Assembly: GCA_018716135.1 (NCBI GenBank)
Contig: DVKG01000008.1
Location: 7,387 to 71,386 of the forward strand
DNA: 64,000 nucleotides
Direction: 5' to 3'
Source: Scybalosoma faecavium
GTDB lineage: Bacteria; Bacillota; Clostridia; Christensenellales; Christensenellaceae
Every line of letters starts with the position of its first letter. Positions within the stretch are counted from its first letter, which is position 1. The translations under genes were made by a program, and so were the position numbers. The notes beneath the pieces were generated by a model, which saw nothing but the letters and a program-made list of their open reading frames with translations, did no database searches and was not told the origin of the DNA. Positions 23,816-32,000 of this stretch are shown one piece after another.

Positions 23816-24463
23816 TTAATCCCTTGTTCTCTTTCTGACGACCAGTACGGTCACTATGCCTGCCATCGCCGCCGCCATAACAGCCGCGTAGAGCATCATG
23901 TTTTCAGCGTCGCCTGTCTTGGGGCTGGACTGAGTCTTAGTCGTCGTCGTTGTCTTAGTCACAGACTTACTCGGCGTTGAACTTGCGGAAGGCTTAGCAG
24001 GAGCCTTGTAAGTGTTGTTAAACACGAGGTCAGCCTTTGTGCCGTCGCTGGCATACACTATCACCAACGGTTCCGCCGTATCCGTCTCTTCGTCACGCAG
24101 GACATAGACGTCAACATTGTATACGGTATCGTCATACGTCCAGTTGGCGGCGCTGCCTGCCTTCTGTTTTACGGTGTATTTGTAAATACCGAGTTCATCA
24201 TACGAGATAGAGAAAGAAGCTTCTCCCGCTCCAGTAACCTCGATCACGTTATTCTCCGGCATTGGAGCACCGTCTGCCGATTCCAGTATGTATTCAAATT
24301 TTTCAGTAGCGTTATCATTGCCTGAAACCTGATTTTTCACTGTAATCGCCGCAGTCGTATGATACGATGCCGCAAACGCCGTTACTGATGTGGATAGCAA
24401 CACCAGCAGCATCAGACAGAGCGCGACAGCAGTCCGCTGTAGTTTACGATTATGCTTTTTCAT
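23816..24463 (-). CDS. Minor pilin / pilus anchor (FctB-like)
   Basis: 215 residues. Signal peptide ending near ASA, one Spy0128-type pilin domain (about 35-150; elements KYTVKQK and FNNTYK supply a plausible Glu and Asn for an internal isopeptide bond), a Thr/Ser/Lys linker, and a cell wall sorting signal with SPKTG, a hydrophobic helix and the tail RKRTRD. Being last, after the sortase, and short, it matches the FctB base pilin of the streptococcal FCT-3 locus. The start is uncertain; a GTG 15 bases earlier overlaps the ribosome binding site. Confidence 0.8.
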   Translation of the reverse strand: MKKHNRKLQRTAVALCLMLLVLLSTSVTAFAASYHTTAAITVKNQVSGNDNATEKFEYILESADGAPMPENNVIEVTGAGEASFSISYDELGIYKYTVKQKAGSAANWTYDDTVYNVDVYVLRDEETDTAEPLVIVYASDGTKADLVFNNTYKAPAKPSASSTPSKSVTKTTTTTKTQSSPKTGDAENMMLYAAVMAAAMAGIVTVLVVRKRTRD

Positions 24464-24497
24464 AAATGCTTTTCTCACTTCCCTCTTCTACTCATAC

Positions 24498-25247
24498 TCA
24501 AGACTGTTCCGTCATGCGGCATATCAAAATAGTACGCGCATTAGTGTAGCCGGTCGAACAAGTAGAAAGTGCTAATATTTTATCGTTTTGCGCCAGAGCC
24601 GAGCCCCTTTTGAATATCGCCAGCTCGTCTATACGCCGGATGAGCGAGCTCATTTGCGAATCGGAGTTCGCGCCGACGGTGTACATCACCTTGTCGTACG
24701 CATCCGCCGAGAGCACCGCCACTACTTCCAGAGAGTATACCTTGTCCGGCAGGCTCAAAGTTCCGGTAAAGTTAGAGTTGAAAAAAGCTTCTTCCAAGAA
24801 GAGGTCGATATCGCCGAACATCTCCCCGCCCTGCATATGATGCCCCATCAGCATATTGTAGTTGTCGGAGAAATCCTTCTTGTTCCCGCTGTCGAGAAAA
24901 ATGCTTCCCGACGCCGCGGGCTGGCCGAGGACGTCCGTGGATAGATAATCGAAATTATCTTCCCCCTGCACGACAGGATAATCTATCTTGGTGTTGTCGA
25001 TAGTCACCCATGCGCAGACGTCCGGGTTGAGCGCGCGCAGCTGCTCGAAGCTGTATTTCAATTCTTCCGGAGTCGGTTTATAGCGCAAAAGCTGCTGCTG
25101 GACGGACGAGGAATGATTTATAACCAGATAAGAATCGTAGAGAGCGTATCCGGCATAAAGCAGACATGCTATGAGCAGAATGGCAATCACGCCGTTCACC
25201 GCTTTGGATATCCCTCGAGTTATATAAAATTCCGCGTCCTTTTCCAT
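24498..25247 (-). CDS. Class B sortase
   Basis: 249-residue membrane transpeptidase. Single N-terminal membrane helix (about 18-37), then the sortase barrel with His at 136 in MGHHMQGG, catalytic C230 in ALSTCSTG and R238 in NARTILI. The IDYPVVQ and SGSIFLD segments mark class B rather than class C. In the FCT-3 locus a class B enzyme polymerises the Spy0128 pilin, and this gene lies in the same position between major and minor pilins. GGGGAGG precedes the start. Confidence 0.93.
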   Translation of the reverse strand: MEKDAEFYITRGISKAVNGVIAILLIACLLYAGYALYDSYLVINHSSSVQQQLLRYKPTPEELKYSFEQLRALNPDVCAWVTIDNTKIDYPVVQGEDNFDYLSTDVLGQPAASGSIFLDSGNKKDFSDNYNMLMGHHMQGGEMFGDIDLFLEEAFFNSNFTGTLSLPDKVYSLEVVAVLSADAYDKVMYTVGANSDSQMSSLIRRIDELAIFKRGSALAQNDKILALSTCSTGYTNARTILICRMTEQS

Positions 25248-25328
25248 TATGCAGCCTCCCCGGCTAGAAGCCGGTTATAGTCCTTAATTTACTTCCTATG
25301 TCTTTTTCTTGCCTTTTATGCCTTCGGA

Positions 25329-26402
25329 TTAATAATCCTCACGGTTGCGGCGGCGTGTCATGAAGAAGAAGCAAGCTGCCGCTGCCACTACTACGATGAG
25401 AGCATAGGGCAGAACGTCCATGAATACGCCTGTGACAGGATTCATATTCTTTACGTTTTCGAATGTTGTAGCATTTGATCCTTTTACAATTGTACCACTA
25501 ACAACACCGTCTGTCGTGATAGCACCTTGACCTGTGGAGCTATCTATAACACTGTCGTAACCGCCAAAATCAGACTGCTCGCTTACAGTGTATGTAGCGC
25601 CTACGGGCAGGTTGTCAATTGTCAGTGTCTGACCATGAGTGAGTACGTATTTGTTAGTGCCGTTTGCTGTTGCTGCCTCAGCAGGCTCACCGTCAATTGT
25701 AGCTTTGTATGCACCATCCGCGTTTACGCCCTCGAGTGCTACTGTAAATTCGAACTTGTCGTTTTTGTTAGCTGCATTACCTGATACTGTCTTTGTAACT
25801 GTCAGAGAGCCTGTATCAGCAGCGCTATTTAAGAATGTAGCGCCGTTGTCCTGCTTATTTGCTGTCTCGATTGCACCTTTATATGTATTAACTGACGTAA
25901 CTTCCACAGTTCCAGCAAGTACATCTTTCCATACAACCTGAACCTGAATATTGTACATTGTGGTGTCATAAACTATGCCAACCTTATTCTCTTTTACTTC
26001 AGAAAGTGTGAAGTTGTAGAGACCAGGAGCGGAGAAGCTGATGCCTTCGAACAGTTCTTTATATGTTATAGAGCCTGTTGCAGTTGCTCCTGTTTCATCA
26101 ACCGTTAGATCTTTATTAACACCAACAGAAACGTCCTTCGATGTAAAGTCTCCATTGTTATACTGGGGAGTTGCAGGATTATTCGTGCCTACCTTATCTG
26201 CACTAGTATAAGACAGTGTATAGTTAAACGCTGTCTCTGTCAGCAGCGCTTCATCAGCAGCTACATACGTTTTAGAAATAGCGGTTTTTGCAGTATAAGT
26301 TACGGTAGCAGCTGTAGTATCAGCAAACGCCGTAGCTGTTGTGCCGATTGCCATAGCCAGAACCATAGCGATCGTCAGACCGAGTTTCCCAATCTTTTTC
26401 AT
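25329..26402 (-). CDS. Major pilin subunit with two isopeptide-type domains
   Basis: 357 residues. Signal peptide (cut near A27), two Spy0128/T-antigen-like beta domains (about 33-195 and 198-319), and a C-terminal sorting signal NPVTG at 321-325 followed by a hydrophobic helix and TRRRNREDY. Candidate isopeptide residues: K40 or K44, E135 and N192 in the first domain; K204, E275 and N316 in the second. Together with the adjacent sortase it would form the covalent pilus shaft. AAGGAGG upstream fixes the start. Thr/Ala/Val-rich composition is normal for pilins. Confidence 0.9.
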   Translation of the reverse strand: MKKIGKLGLTIAMVLAMAIGTTATAFADTTAATVTYTAKTAISKTYVAADEALLTETAFNYTLSYTSADKVGTNNPATPQYNNGDFTSKDVSVGVNKDLTVDETGATATGSITYKELFEGISFSAPGLYNFTLSEVKENKVGIVYDTTMYNIQVQVVWKDVLAGTVEVTSVNTYKGAIETANKQDNGATFLNSAADTGSLTVTKTVSGNAANKNDKFEFTVALEGVNADGAYKATIDGEPAEAATANGTNKYVLTHGQTLTIDNLPVGATYTVSEQSDFGGYDSVIDSSTGQGAITTDGVVSGTIVKGSNATTFENVKNMNPVTGVFMDVLPYALIVVVAAAACFFFMTRRRNREDY

Positions 26403-26493
26403 GAAAAGATTTCCTCCTTTTTTTATCTCGCATATTTATTTGTTTAAAATGGCCAAATTTTATTTGCGCGCCAGCCATTCAAAACCTAAGTTG

Positions 26494-27048
26494 TCAGAAC
26501 CCTCTGCGCCTCAGCAGCGTGAGCAGTTTCCCATCTATGTCGTCCAGCTTGACTGCGCCGAAGGTCCGGCTGTCCAGCACAGACGATCTGTCGTCCAGCA
26601 GTATGAAATATTCATCCTCTGCCAGATTGAGCGGATAATCCGCGTTTTCCTGCCGTGCGTACGGCGTGGTATCCGTGCTCGCCTGATAATATCCGTTAAT
26701 CACGAGAGTTCCGTCCTCCGTGATTTCCACTTCATCAGCGGGCATAGCGGCAATCCTGCCGATATACTGCACGTTGTCTTTGGTGTACACGACTATATCG
26801 CCGCTCTCGTACGTATTGCTGAGCCGATAGTATATCAGCAAATCGCCGTCTTCCAGCGCCGGCGACATGGTCTCGCCTGTGCAGCGCATGAATCCGAACA
26901 CGAAGCTCAGCATGAGCCACAGCACGAGCGCCACGGCAACCACTCTCGCGAGCGACTGCCTGCGCATCAGCGCGAGGTCGGCTTTTCTCAGCCTGCCGCG
27001 GATCGCAGCGGGGGTCGCGTCTCCTATCCCGGGGTGCATATCACTCAT
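26494..27048 (-). CDS. sipA: Signal-peptidase-like pilus chaperone (SipA type), catalytic residues lost
   Basis: 184 residues with one transmembrane helix (about 36-54) and the type I signal peptidase fold. At the place of the catalytic serine (GxSMxP) it reads GETMSP, with Thr60; at the place of the catalytic lysine (YxKRV) it reads YIGRI, with Gly97. Streptococcal SipA proteins of FCT pilus loci carry similar losses and are thought to act as assembly chaperones, not proteases. The start overlaps the upstream gene by eight bases, and GGGGAGAG fits an ATG at 27048. Confidence 0.85.
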   Translation of the reverse strand: MSDMHPGIGDATPAAIRGRLRKADLALMRRQSLARVVAVALVLWLMLSFVFGFMRCTGETMSPALEDGDLLIYYRLSNTYESGDIVVYTKDNVQYIGRIAAMPADEVEITEDGTLVINGYYQASTDTTPYARQENADYPLNLAEDEYFILLDDRSSVLDSRTFGAVKLDDIDGKLLTLLRRRGF

Positions 27049-27325
27049 AGCGACCGCTCTCCCCGTCATTCTCCGCCGGAGCCGATTTGTTCAGCTCCAG
27101 CAGAGCTTGATACTTCGCATCTTGCAGAAGATACAGCTGCTGATACATCTCATCCAGCAAGCGTATCTTTTTCCAAACATCCATCTCGTCCAGCCCGCCC
27201 AGCATTTTTTTACGGAACTTCACCGTTTTCAAATACTGCGCAATATCGTCGAGCGTGCTCACGCTCTTCGCGTCCATCCGCGAAGGCTTGGAGACGGTGT
27301 TCTTCTGCTTAACCTTTTTGCTCAT
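27041..27325 (-). CDS. Small DivIVA-like helical protein of the pilus operon
   Basis: 94 residues, no signal peptide or membrane helix, so cytoplasmic. Basic disordered start, then KFRKKMLGGLDEMDVWKKI, which resembles the short module at the N-terminus of DivIVA/GpsB-type proteins, and a coiled coil to about residue 80. It starts nine bases after the VWA adhesin stop (AGGTGAGGG in between) and overlaps the SipA-like gene. This suggests a cytoplasmic factor linking pilus assembly to a membrane site; that role is inference. Confidence 0.65.
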   Translation of the reverse strand: MSKKVKQKNTVSKPSRMDAKSVSTLDDIAQYLKTVKFRKKMLGGLDEMDVWKKIRLLDEMYQQLYLLQDAKYQALLELNKSAPAENDGESGRYE

Positions 27326-27334
27326 TCCCTCACC

Positions 27335-30300
27335 TTAGAAGTCGGAGCGTCCTCTTCTGCGTCTCAGGAATACAAATCCTGCCGCGCAAATTACTACTGC
27401 CGCGCCTATGATTATGAAAGGCGCATTGTCGCTGTCTATTCCCAATATGGGAGTGCCGCCGCGCTCATTGTTCAGCGCTGCTGTCTTTTTGTCGCCTCTG
27501 TTCAGCGACACGCTGAGTGTATTGTTGTCTTTAATCTCAGCAGTCTTATCATCCACTTTAGCCGTCAGCGTATAGTTGCCGTTATCCTCAGCGATAGTTA
27601 CGTTGCCCGCTTTCAGGCCTTCAAGTTTTATTGATTCGCCATGCTTGAGATATACGATAGCTTTACCGTCTGAACCAAAGTTCAGCTTGGCGTCGGTTAT
27701 GCCGTGATCGTGTTCTTCCGAGCATCCGTCCGCGCCTGTGATAGTCGCGCCAACCGTTCTGCTGCTCAGGCTAGGAGCGGTTATCGTGAATGTGAAATGG
27801 TCATTCGGGTTAGCTTCGCCGCCGGATACTGTCTTTTCTATCGTCAGAACTGTGTTCTTAGGATGCAGCAGGAACGCCGGGTCGCCGTTTTTATTGTTCT
27901 CATCAGACCATGTGCAGTCAGTTACGGTGCAAGTATCATGCACAAATGTTGTGTACGAATTAACTTCTGTTTTGTTAATCGTGACCGTCACCTTAACCGG
28001 AATATCTGTATCTTTAGAAGTAATCTTTCCGTTGCCGATTCCCGCGCCGGACGCATAGTTCAACTCGAGCGTGGGTTTGCCTCCCAGAATCTTAACGTCT
28101 TCGTCAGCGCTAGATGTCGTGCCGTACTTCCAAGCTTCACTTACTAGATTATTCTTATCATAATCTGTAGGATTCGTAGGAGCGTTATCAAGGTAATCAA
28201 CCTCGCCGTCCTTGAATGTCAGCACAGGTTTGAACACGTTTATCTTAGCATCGTCTTTGACAGTAACGACCTCTGTACTGTTAGCATTACCTATTGCAGT
28301 CCCAGCTTTTTCTTTAGCTGTCATCGACGCGCTCAGCGTGAACGTGCTGTCATTTTCCAAGCCGGTCTGACCTTCAGGCTTTGTCACAGTGATATTTACA
28401 AATTTATTCTGCCACTCATCAAGACCGAAGTTCGTCGCACCATCGCTCAGGCTAAGCTCATAATCTGTTCCATAAGTGTCCTTCACTTTGACCGTTGCGC
28501 CTTCCAGCATATCTTCCCGCGTAACATCTCCGAACAGGTAGACGTTCTTATCTACAACATCAACAGCTATCTCTTTTACCGGAACATTGACTGTCGGATT
28601 TTCGTAGTTCTTTATAGCATTTTCATCCGTGCTCTTCGCATAGATTCCCGAATCACTGCCGTTGGTGGGGACGTTGTTGCCTCCGAGGAAGCCATCCTTG
28701 GGCGTGATTGTAAATTCTACAATCAGCTTCTGTCCGCCGTAGGTCTCCCCATCCGCGCCGCTGTTTACGTAGTTCTCAGCGTAGTCAAAGTTCGTTACAG
28801 TAATTGCGTTGCTTTCTTTATTTATTGCAACCTTAGCACCGGTGTATTCTTCTCTGGTTTTGAAAGTGTAGTTTCCGCTCTCGTCCATGCCATCGCAGTC
28901 GGCGGTGTACACACTTACATCACTAACATTCGGCATATTGAAATACTCCGTCACAGTATCCTTAACCACAGTTTCCGCACCCAGCGATAGGCTGGGATTG
29001 TTGACCGACTCGCTTATCTTCTGGAATATCTCGTTAAGCTTCGCCGCGCTGTCCGCTGCGAGATAAAAGCTCTTTTCAGTGTCGCCGCCTACTCCGGCTG
29101 CCATATCTCCGCCGTAACTCATGCTTGTAGCATTCGGATAGTTGGAAGAGACGTAGTGCATATACTTATTGACGTCCTTGTCGCCACCGGTTGCCGGTAA
29201 TCTGTCGTCCGCATCCTCCATCATTCCTATCGTGTAAACAGTAGCGCCGCTATCTTTTATTTCTTTAGCTTCTTTAATCGTAGCGTTCGCAACCGTTGTA
29301 TCAAAATAGTTACCATGATTAGGCTCGCCGTCCGTGAACATAACTACGACTTTTGTGCTGTCTGGTCTTGCGCTGTCCAGCACCGTCTGAGCATGCTGCA
29401 TGCCGTAGTCGGCTGACGTCGCGCCGGCGGCAGTAAATCCGTTTACCTCTTCTTTTAAGTCGCTTGCACCTGTACTTACATCCGTAAGGCCTTTGACTAT
29501 CTGTGAATAGTTGTAGGTGTACCAACCCTCTTCGTATGTATCATTTCCCACGGTATTAGTCTTATCACCCGCGTACTTGACAATTGCAATTCGATGCTTT
29601 ACCTCGTTTTCGCTGGCATTTGTAGCTACGGACTCAATAAAATTGTTTACCGCATCTTTCAGAGCATCGAGCTTAGTTGTAGTTTCTGAGGTTCTCGTAT
29701 AGAACTGCACATGACTGCTGTCGGAGTCGTTTGCGCTAGTTTTGGGAGTATAAGTATTCCAGGAGCTGTCACGCCAATAGCCATTGCTACTCCCAGACCC
29801 TCCCTGTTTTCTATAGGTTACTGACTTGTAGTCGTTTCCGTCTTTAATATAATAGGTTCTATTAGTATTCAAGCTTCCGCTGTACACTTCAGTATACACG
29901 TATTCAGTTGACAGTGCATCATCCATCGAACCTGAAACGTCCAAAACGAGGACTATGTCCGCAGGCTTTGTCGTCGTGGTCGTTGTTACACTGCCCGTGA
30001 CGTACTGTTCCAGCGTTATCTTATAGCTATTAGTTTTTGCATCATACGCTGCTGTCTTGTTAATTATAAGACCGTCAGCGTCACCTGTTTCGCTCAGCGC
30101 CGCGACTTCAGATACGCTGTTCACGGAGCTCAAATCGGCGACTGCCGGCTCTTCCGTATTTTCCAACTCTGCGGGTTCGCTCGGCGCTTCGCTCTGCGCA
30201 GGTTGGCTCGGCTCTGGCGTCTCCGTCGGTTCCGCCGACTCTGCGGCAGAGGGGCTCGCCTCCGCGCTCGGCTCCGCCGTCCCCACTGTCTCCGCCGCCT

Positions 30301-30427
30301 GTTCCGACGCCGTCGGCTCGGCAGGTGCGGAGCTCTCCGTCTCGGCATACGCCGTCGTGCAGAGCGAAAGCATTACTGCTAAAGCTACCAGCAGTGTTAA
30401 TATCCGCTTACTTTTCCTCTGTCTCAT
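27335..30427 (-). CDS. Pilus tip adhesin with von Willebrand factor A domain
   Basis: 1030 residues. Signal peptide to A28, Pro/Glu/Ala-rich linker (about 30-110), VWA domain from about 155 with a complete MIDAS (D163-x-S165-x-S167, TSADYG, FTDGEPN), several beta domains, and a last isopeptide-type domain starting TIEKTVSGGEANPNDHF. The C-terminus has TPILG at 992-996, a hydrophobic helix and RRRRGRSDF, a sorting signal although not LPXTG. The start at 30427 follows AGGAGGGG by ten bases; the frame stays open further upstream without signal sequence. First gene of the pilus operon. Confidence 0.88.
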   Translation of the reverse strand: MRQRKSKRILTLLVALAVMLSLCTTAYAETESSAPAEPTASEQAAETVGTAEPSAEASPSAAESAEPTETPEPSQPAQSEAPSEPAELENTEEPAVADLSSVNSVSEVAALSETGDADGLIINKTAAYDAKTNSYKITLEQYVTGSVTTTTTTKPADIVLVLDVSGSMDDALSTEYVYTEVYSGSLNTNRTYYIKDGNDYKSVTYRKQGGSGSSNGYWRDSSWNTYTPKTSANDSDSSHVQFYTRTSETTTKLDALKDAVNNFIESVATNASENEVKHRIAIVKYAGDKTNTVGNDTYEEGWYTYNYSQIVKGLTDVSTGASDLKEEVNGFTAAGATSADYGMQHAQTVLDSARPDSTKVVVMFTDGEPNHGNYFDTTVANATIKEAKEIKDSGATVYTIGMMEDADDRLPATGGDKDVNKYMHYVSSNYPNATSMSYGGDMAAGVGGDTEKSFYLAADSAAKLNEIFQKISESVNNPSLSLGAETVVKDTVTEYFNMPNVSDVSVYTADCDGMDESGNYTFKTREEYTGAKVAINKESNAITVTNFDYAENYVNSGADGETYGGQKLIVEFTITPKDGFLGGNNVPTNGSDSGIYAKSTDENAIKNYENPTVNVPVKEIAVDVVDKNVYLFGDVTREDMLEGATVKVKDTYGTDYELSLSDGATNFGLDEWQNKFVNITVTKPEGQTGLENDSTFTLSASMTAKEKAGTAIGNANSTEVVTVKDDAKINVFKPVLTFKDGEVDYLDNAPTNPTDYDKNNLVSEAWKYGTTSSADEDVKILGGKPTLELNYASGAGIGNGKITSKDTDIPVKVTVTINKTEVNSYTTFVHDTCTVTDCTWSDENNKNGDPAFLLHPKNTVLTIEKTVSGGEANPNDHFTFTITAPSLSSRTVGATITGADGCSEEHDHGITDAKLNFGSDGKAIVYLKHGESIKLEGLKAGNVTIAEDNGNYTLTAKVDDKTAEIKDNNTLSVSLNRGDKKTAALNNERGGTPILGIDSDNAPFIIIGAAVVICAAGFVFLRRRRGRSDF

Positions 30428-30606
30428 TCTGTCGACTCCCCTCCTGAGTTCTGGATTTGTATCTTTACTCATACAACAGCGCTCGCGTTTCCCATGGCGC
30501 ATGTCGAGTGCAGGATTGCGCTCAGCATTCTGCCTCAGGCGCAGCCTAAAAGAACAAGCGGCGCTTTTCACATTTGCAACACAATCCATATTTTTCATTC
30601 ACATTT
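30428..30606 (-). other. Long 5' leader of the pilus operon
   Basis: About 175 transcribed bases between the promoter and the adhesin start. The frame is open but the encoded residues are Cys/Arg-rich and not signal-like. Inverted segments such as GGCTGCGCC/GGCAGAATGC suggest folding, but no known riboswitch is recognisable. The stretch 30636-30776 upstream shows nothing besides T-rich runs. Confidence 0.4.
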
Positions 30607-30635
30607 ATCATACATGAATATTTTCCCTCTGTCAA
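30607..30635 (-). promoter_or_regulatory. Promoter of the pilus operon
   Basis: On the minus strand TTGACA (30630-30635), exactly 17 bases, TATGAT (30607-30612). Confidence 0.8.
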
Positions 30636-30776
30636 GATTTATTTCTGAGTTTTTTGCTTAGAATTTGACAAACGTTTTTTTTTTTTGACATTACCACTTA
30701 TCGCAAATATTTTTATAATGTCAATTTATTTCTCTTTGTAAGCGGCTCTCGATTTTTTTCATAATTCTTTAAGGTT

Positions 30777-31832
30777 TTATCTCTTTTTTCGCTTTGCATC
30801 TCCTCTATCCGTCACCACGCGGCATCCTACCGACTCGACCCGCGCCTCCAGACATCCGCGGCACTGCGCCGCTTCGTCTCCCGTGCAGATTTTGTTGTCG
30901 TACAGCTCGTACAGCTCGCGCACGTCCGTCGGCGAGAGATTCGGCATGACTACGTTCGCGCCCGCTTTTATCCCCAGCTCTCTGCCTCTCGGGTGCAGCG
31001 TCCCCAGCGCGGTCGTCGCGGGGAGGAGCACCTCCGGGAACATCAGCCTCAGCACGCCCAGCAGCCTGAGCGTCAGCTCCGCGCTCCCGCTCGGGAAGTC
31101 CGCGAAGGGCGTCTGCGCATGAGGTATGAACGGGCCTATCCCTATCATATCCGGCTCCAGCTCTTGGAGAAATCTTAAATCGGATATTATATTCTCCATG
31201 GTCTGGTACGGCGCGCCGACCATGAATCCCGCGCCGACCTGATACCCTATCTCTTTCAAATCGAAGAGGCATCTTTTTCTGTTCTCCGAGCTCATCTCCG
31301 CCGGATGCAGCCCGGCGTAATGCTCTGCGTCCGCCGTCTCATGCCGCAGGAGATACCTGTCCGCTCCGCAGTCAAAATACTTCTGATAGCTCTCTTTGGA
31401 TTTTTCACCTATCGACAGCGTTATCGCGCAGTCGGGATAACGCCCGCGTATAGCGGAGACTATGCCGCATATTCTCTCGTCCGTAAAATACGGGTCCTCC
31501 CCGCCTTGCAGCACGAACGTGCGGTACCCCAAGGCGTACCCCTCCTCGCAGCACGAGAGTATCTGCTCTTCGCTAAGTCTGTATCTCTCCGCGTTTTTGT
31601 TTCCGCCGCGTATGCCGCAATAATAGCAGTTGTTTTTGCAATAGTTCGTAAATTCTATAAGCCCTCGGATGTATATCTCGTCTCCGTAGTTTTCTCTCCG
31701 CGTCTTTTCCGCCGCGTCGAAAAGCTCCGCGTCCGCTTCGCCCGTGGAGAGCAGCGCTGAGAATTCCTCGTCCGTGAGGTCGCGCGTTGCTTGCAGCTTG
31801 TCTACCAGTCCCGTAAAGTCAATCGCTTTCAT
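30777..31832 (-). CDS. hydE: [FeFe]-hydrogenase maturase HydE (radical SAM)
   Basis: 351 residues. The radical SAM cluster motif C65-x3-C69-xx-C72 sits in NYCKNNCYYCGIRGGN, with GGEDP following as the SAM-binding segment, and the tail has further cysteines (CTGDEAAQCRGC). HydE helps build the dithiolate ligand of the H-cluster, so the organism should encode an [FeFe]-hydrogenase elsewhere; HydF and HydG are not in this window. Start at 31832 with AAGGGG upstream; the longer frame adds 15 unlikely residues. PylB/BioB-like proteins are relatives, but the sequence reads as HydE. Confidence 0.88.
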   Translation of the reverse strand: MKAIDFTGLVDKLQATRDLTDEEFSALLSTGEADAELFDAAEKTRRENYGDEIYIRGLIEFTNYCKNNCYYCGIRGGNKNAERYRLSEEQILSCCEEGYALGYRTFVLQGGEDPYFTDERICGIVSAIRGRYPDCAITLSIGEKSKESYQKYFDCGADRYLLRHETADAEHYAGLHPAEMSSENRKRCLFDLKEIGYQVGAGFMVGAPYQTMENIISDLRFLQELEPDMIGIGPFIPHAQTPFADFPSGSAELTLRLLGVLRLMFPEVLLPATTALGTLHPRGRELGIKAGANVVMPNLSPTDVRELYELYDNKICTGDEAAQCRGCLEARVESVGCRVVTDRGDAKRKKR

Positions 31833-31906
31833 ATTATTTATTCCCCTTGTCGTTTTGGCTATATTATACCACATCACTATGTTTTCCGCTTCCTTTTTTA
31901 TCCTAT

Positions 31907-31942
31907 ATAAAAAAGCGGCGAACCTCTTTTCAGATTCGCCTC
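31907..31942 (-). terminator. Terminator downstream of the GlcD-like gene
   Basis: On the minus strand GGCGAA and TTCGCC pair, followed by GC and T6. Confidence 0.8.
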
Positions 31943-32000
31943 TCTTTGCCTCTCGGCTGTACTTTGGAAGAAAACAGTCGTCAATGATAGACTCTGAGTA

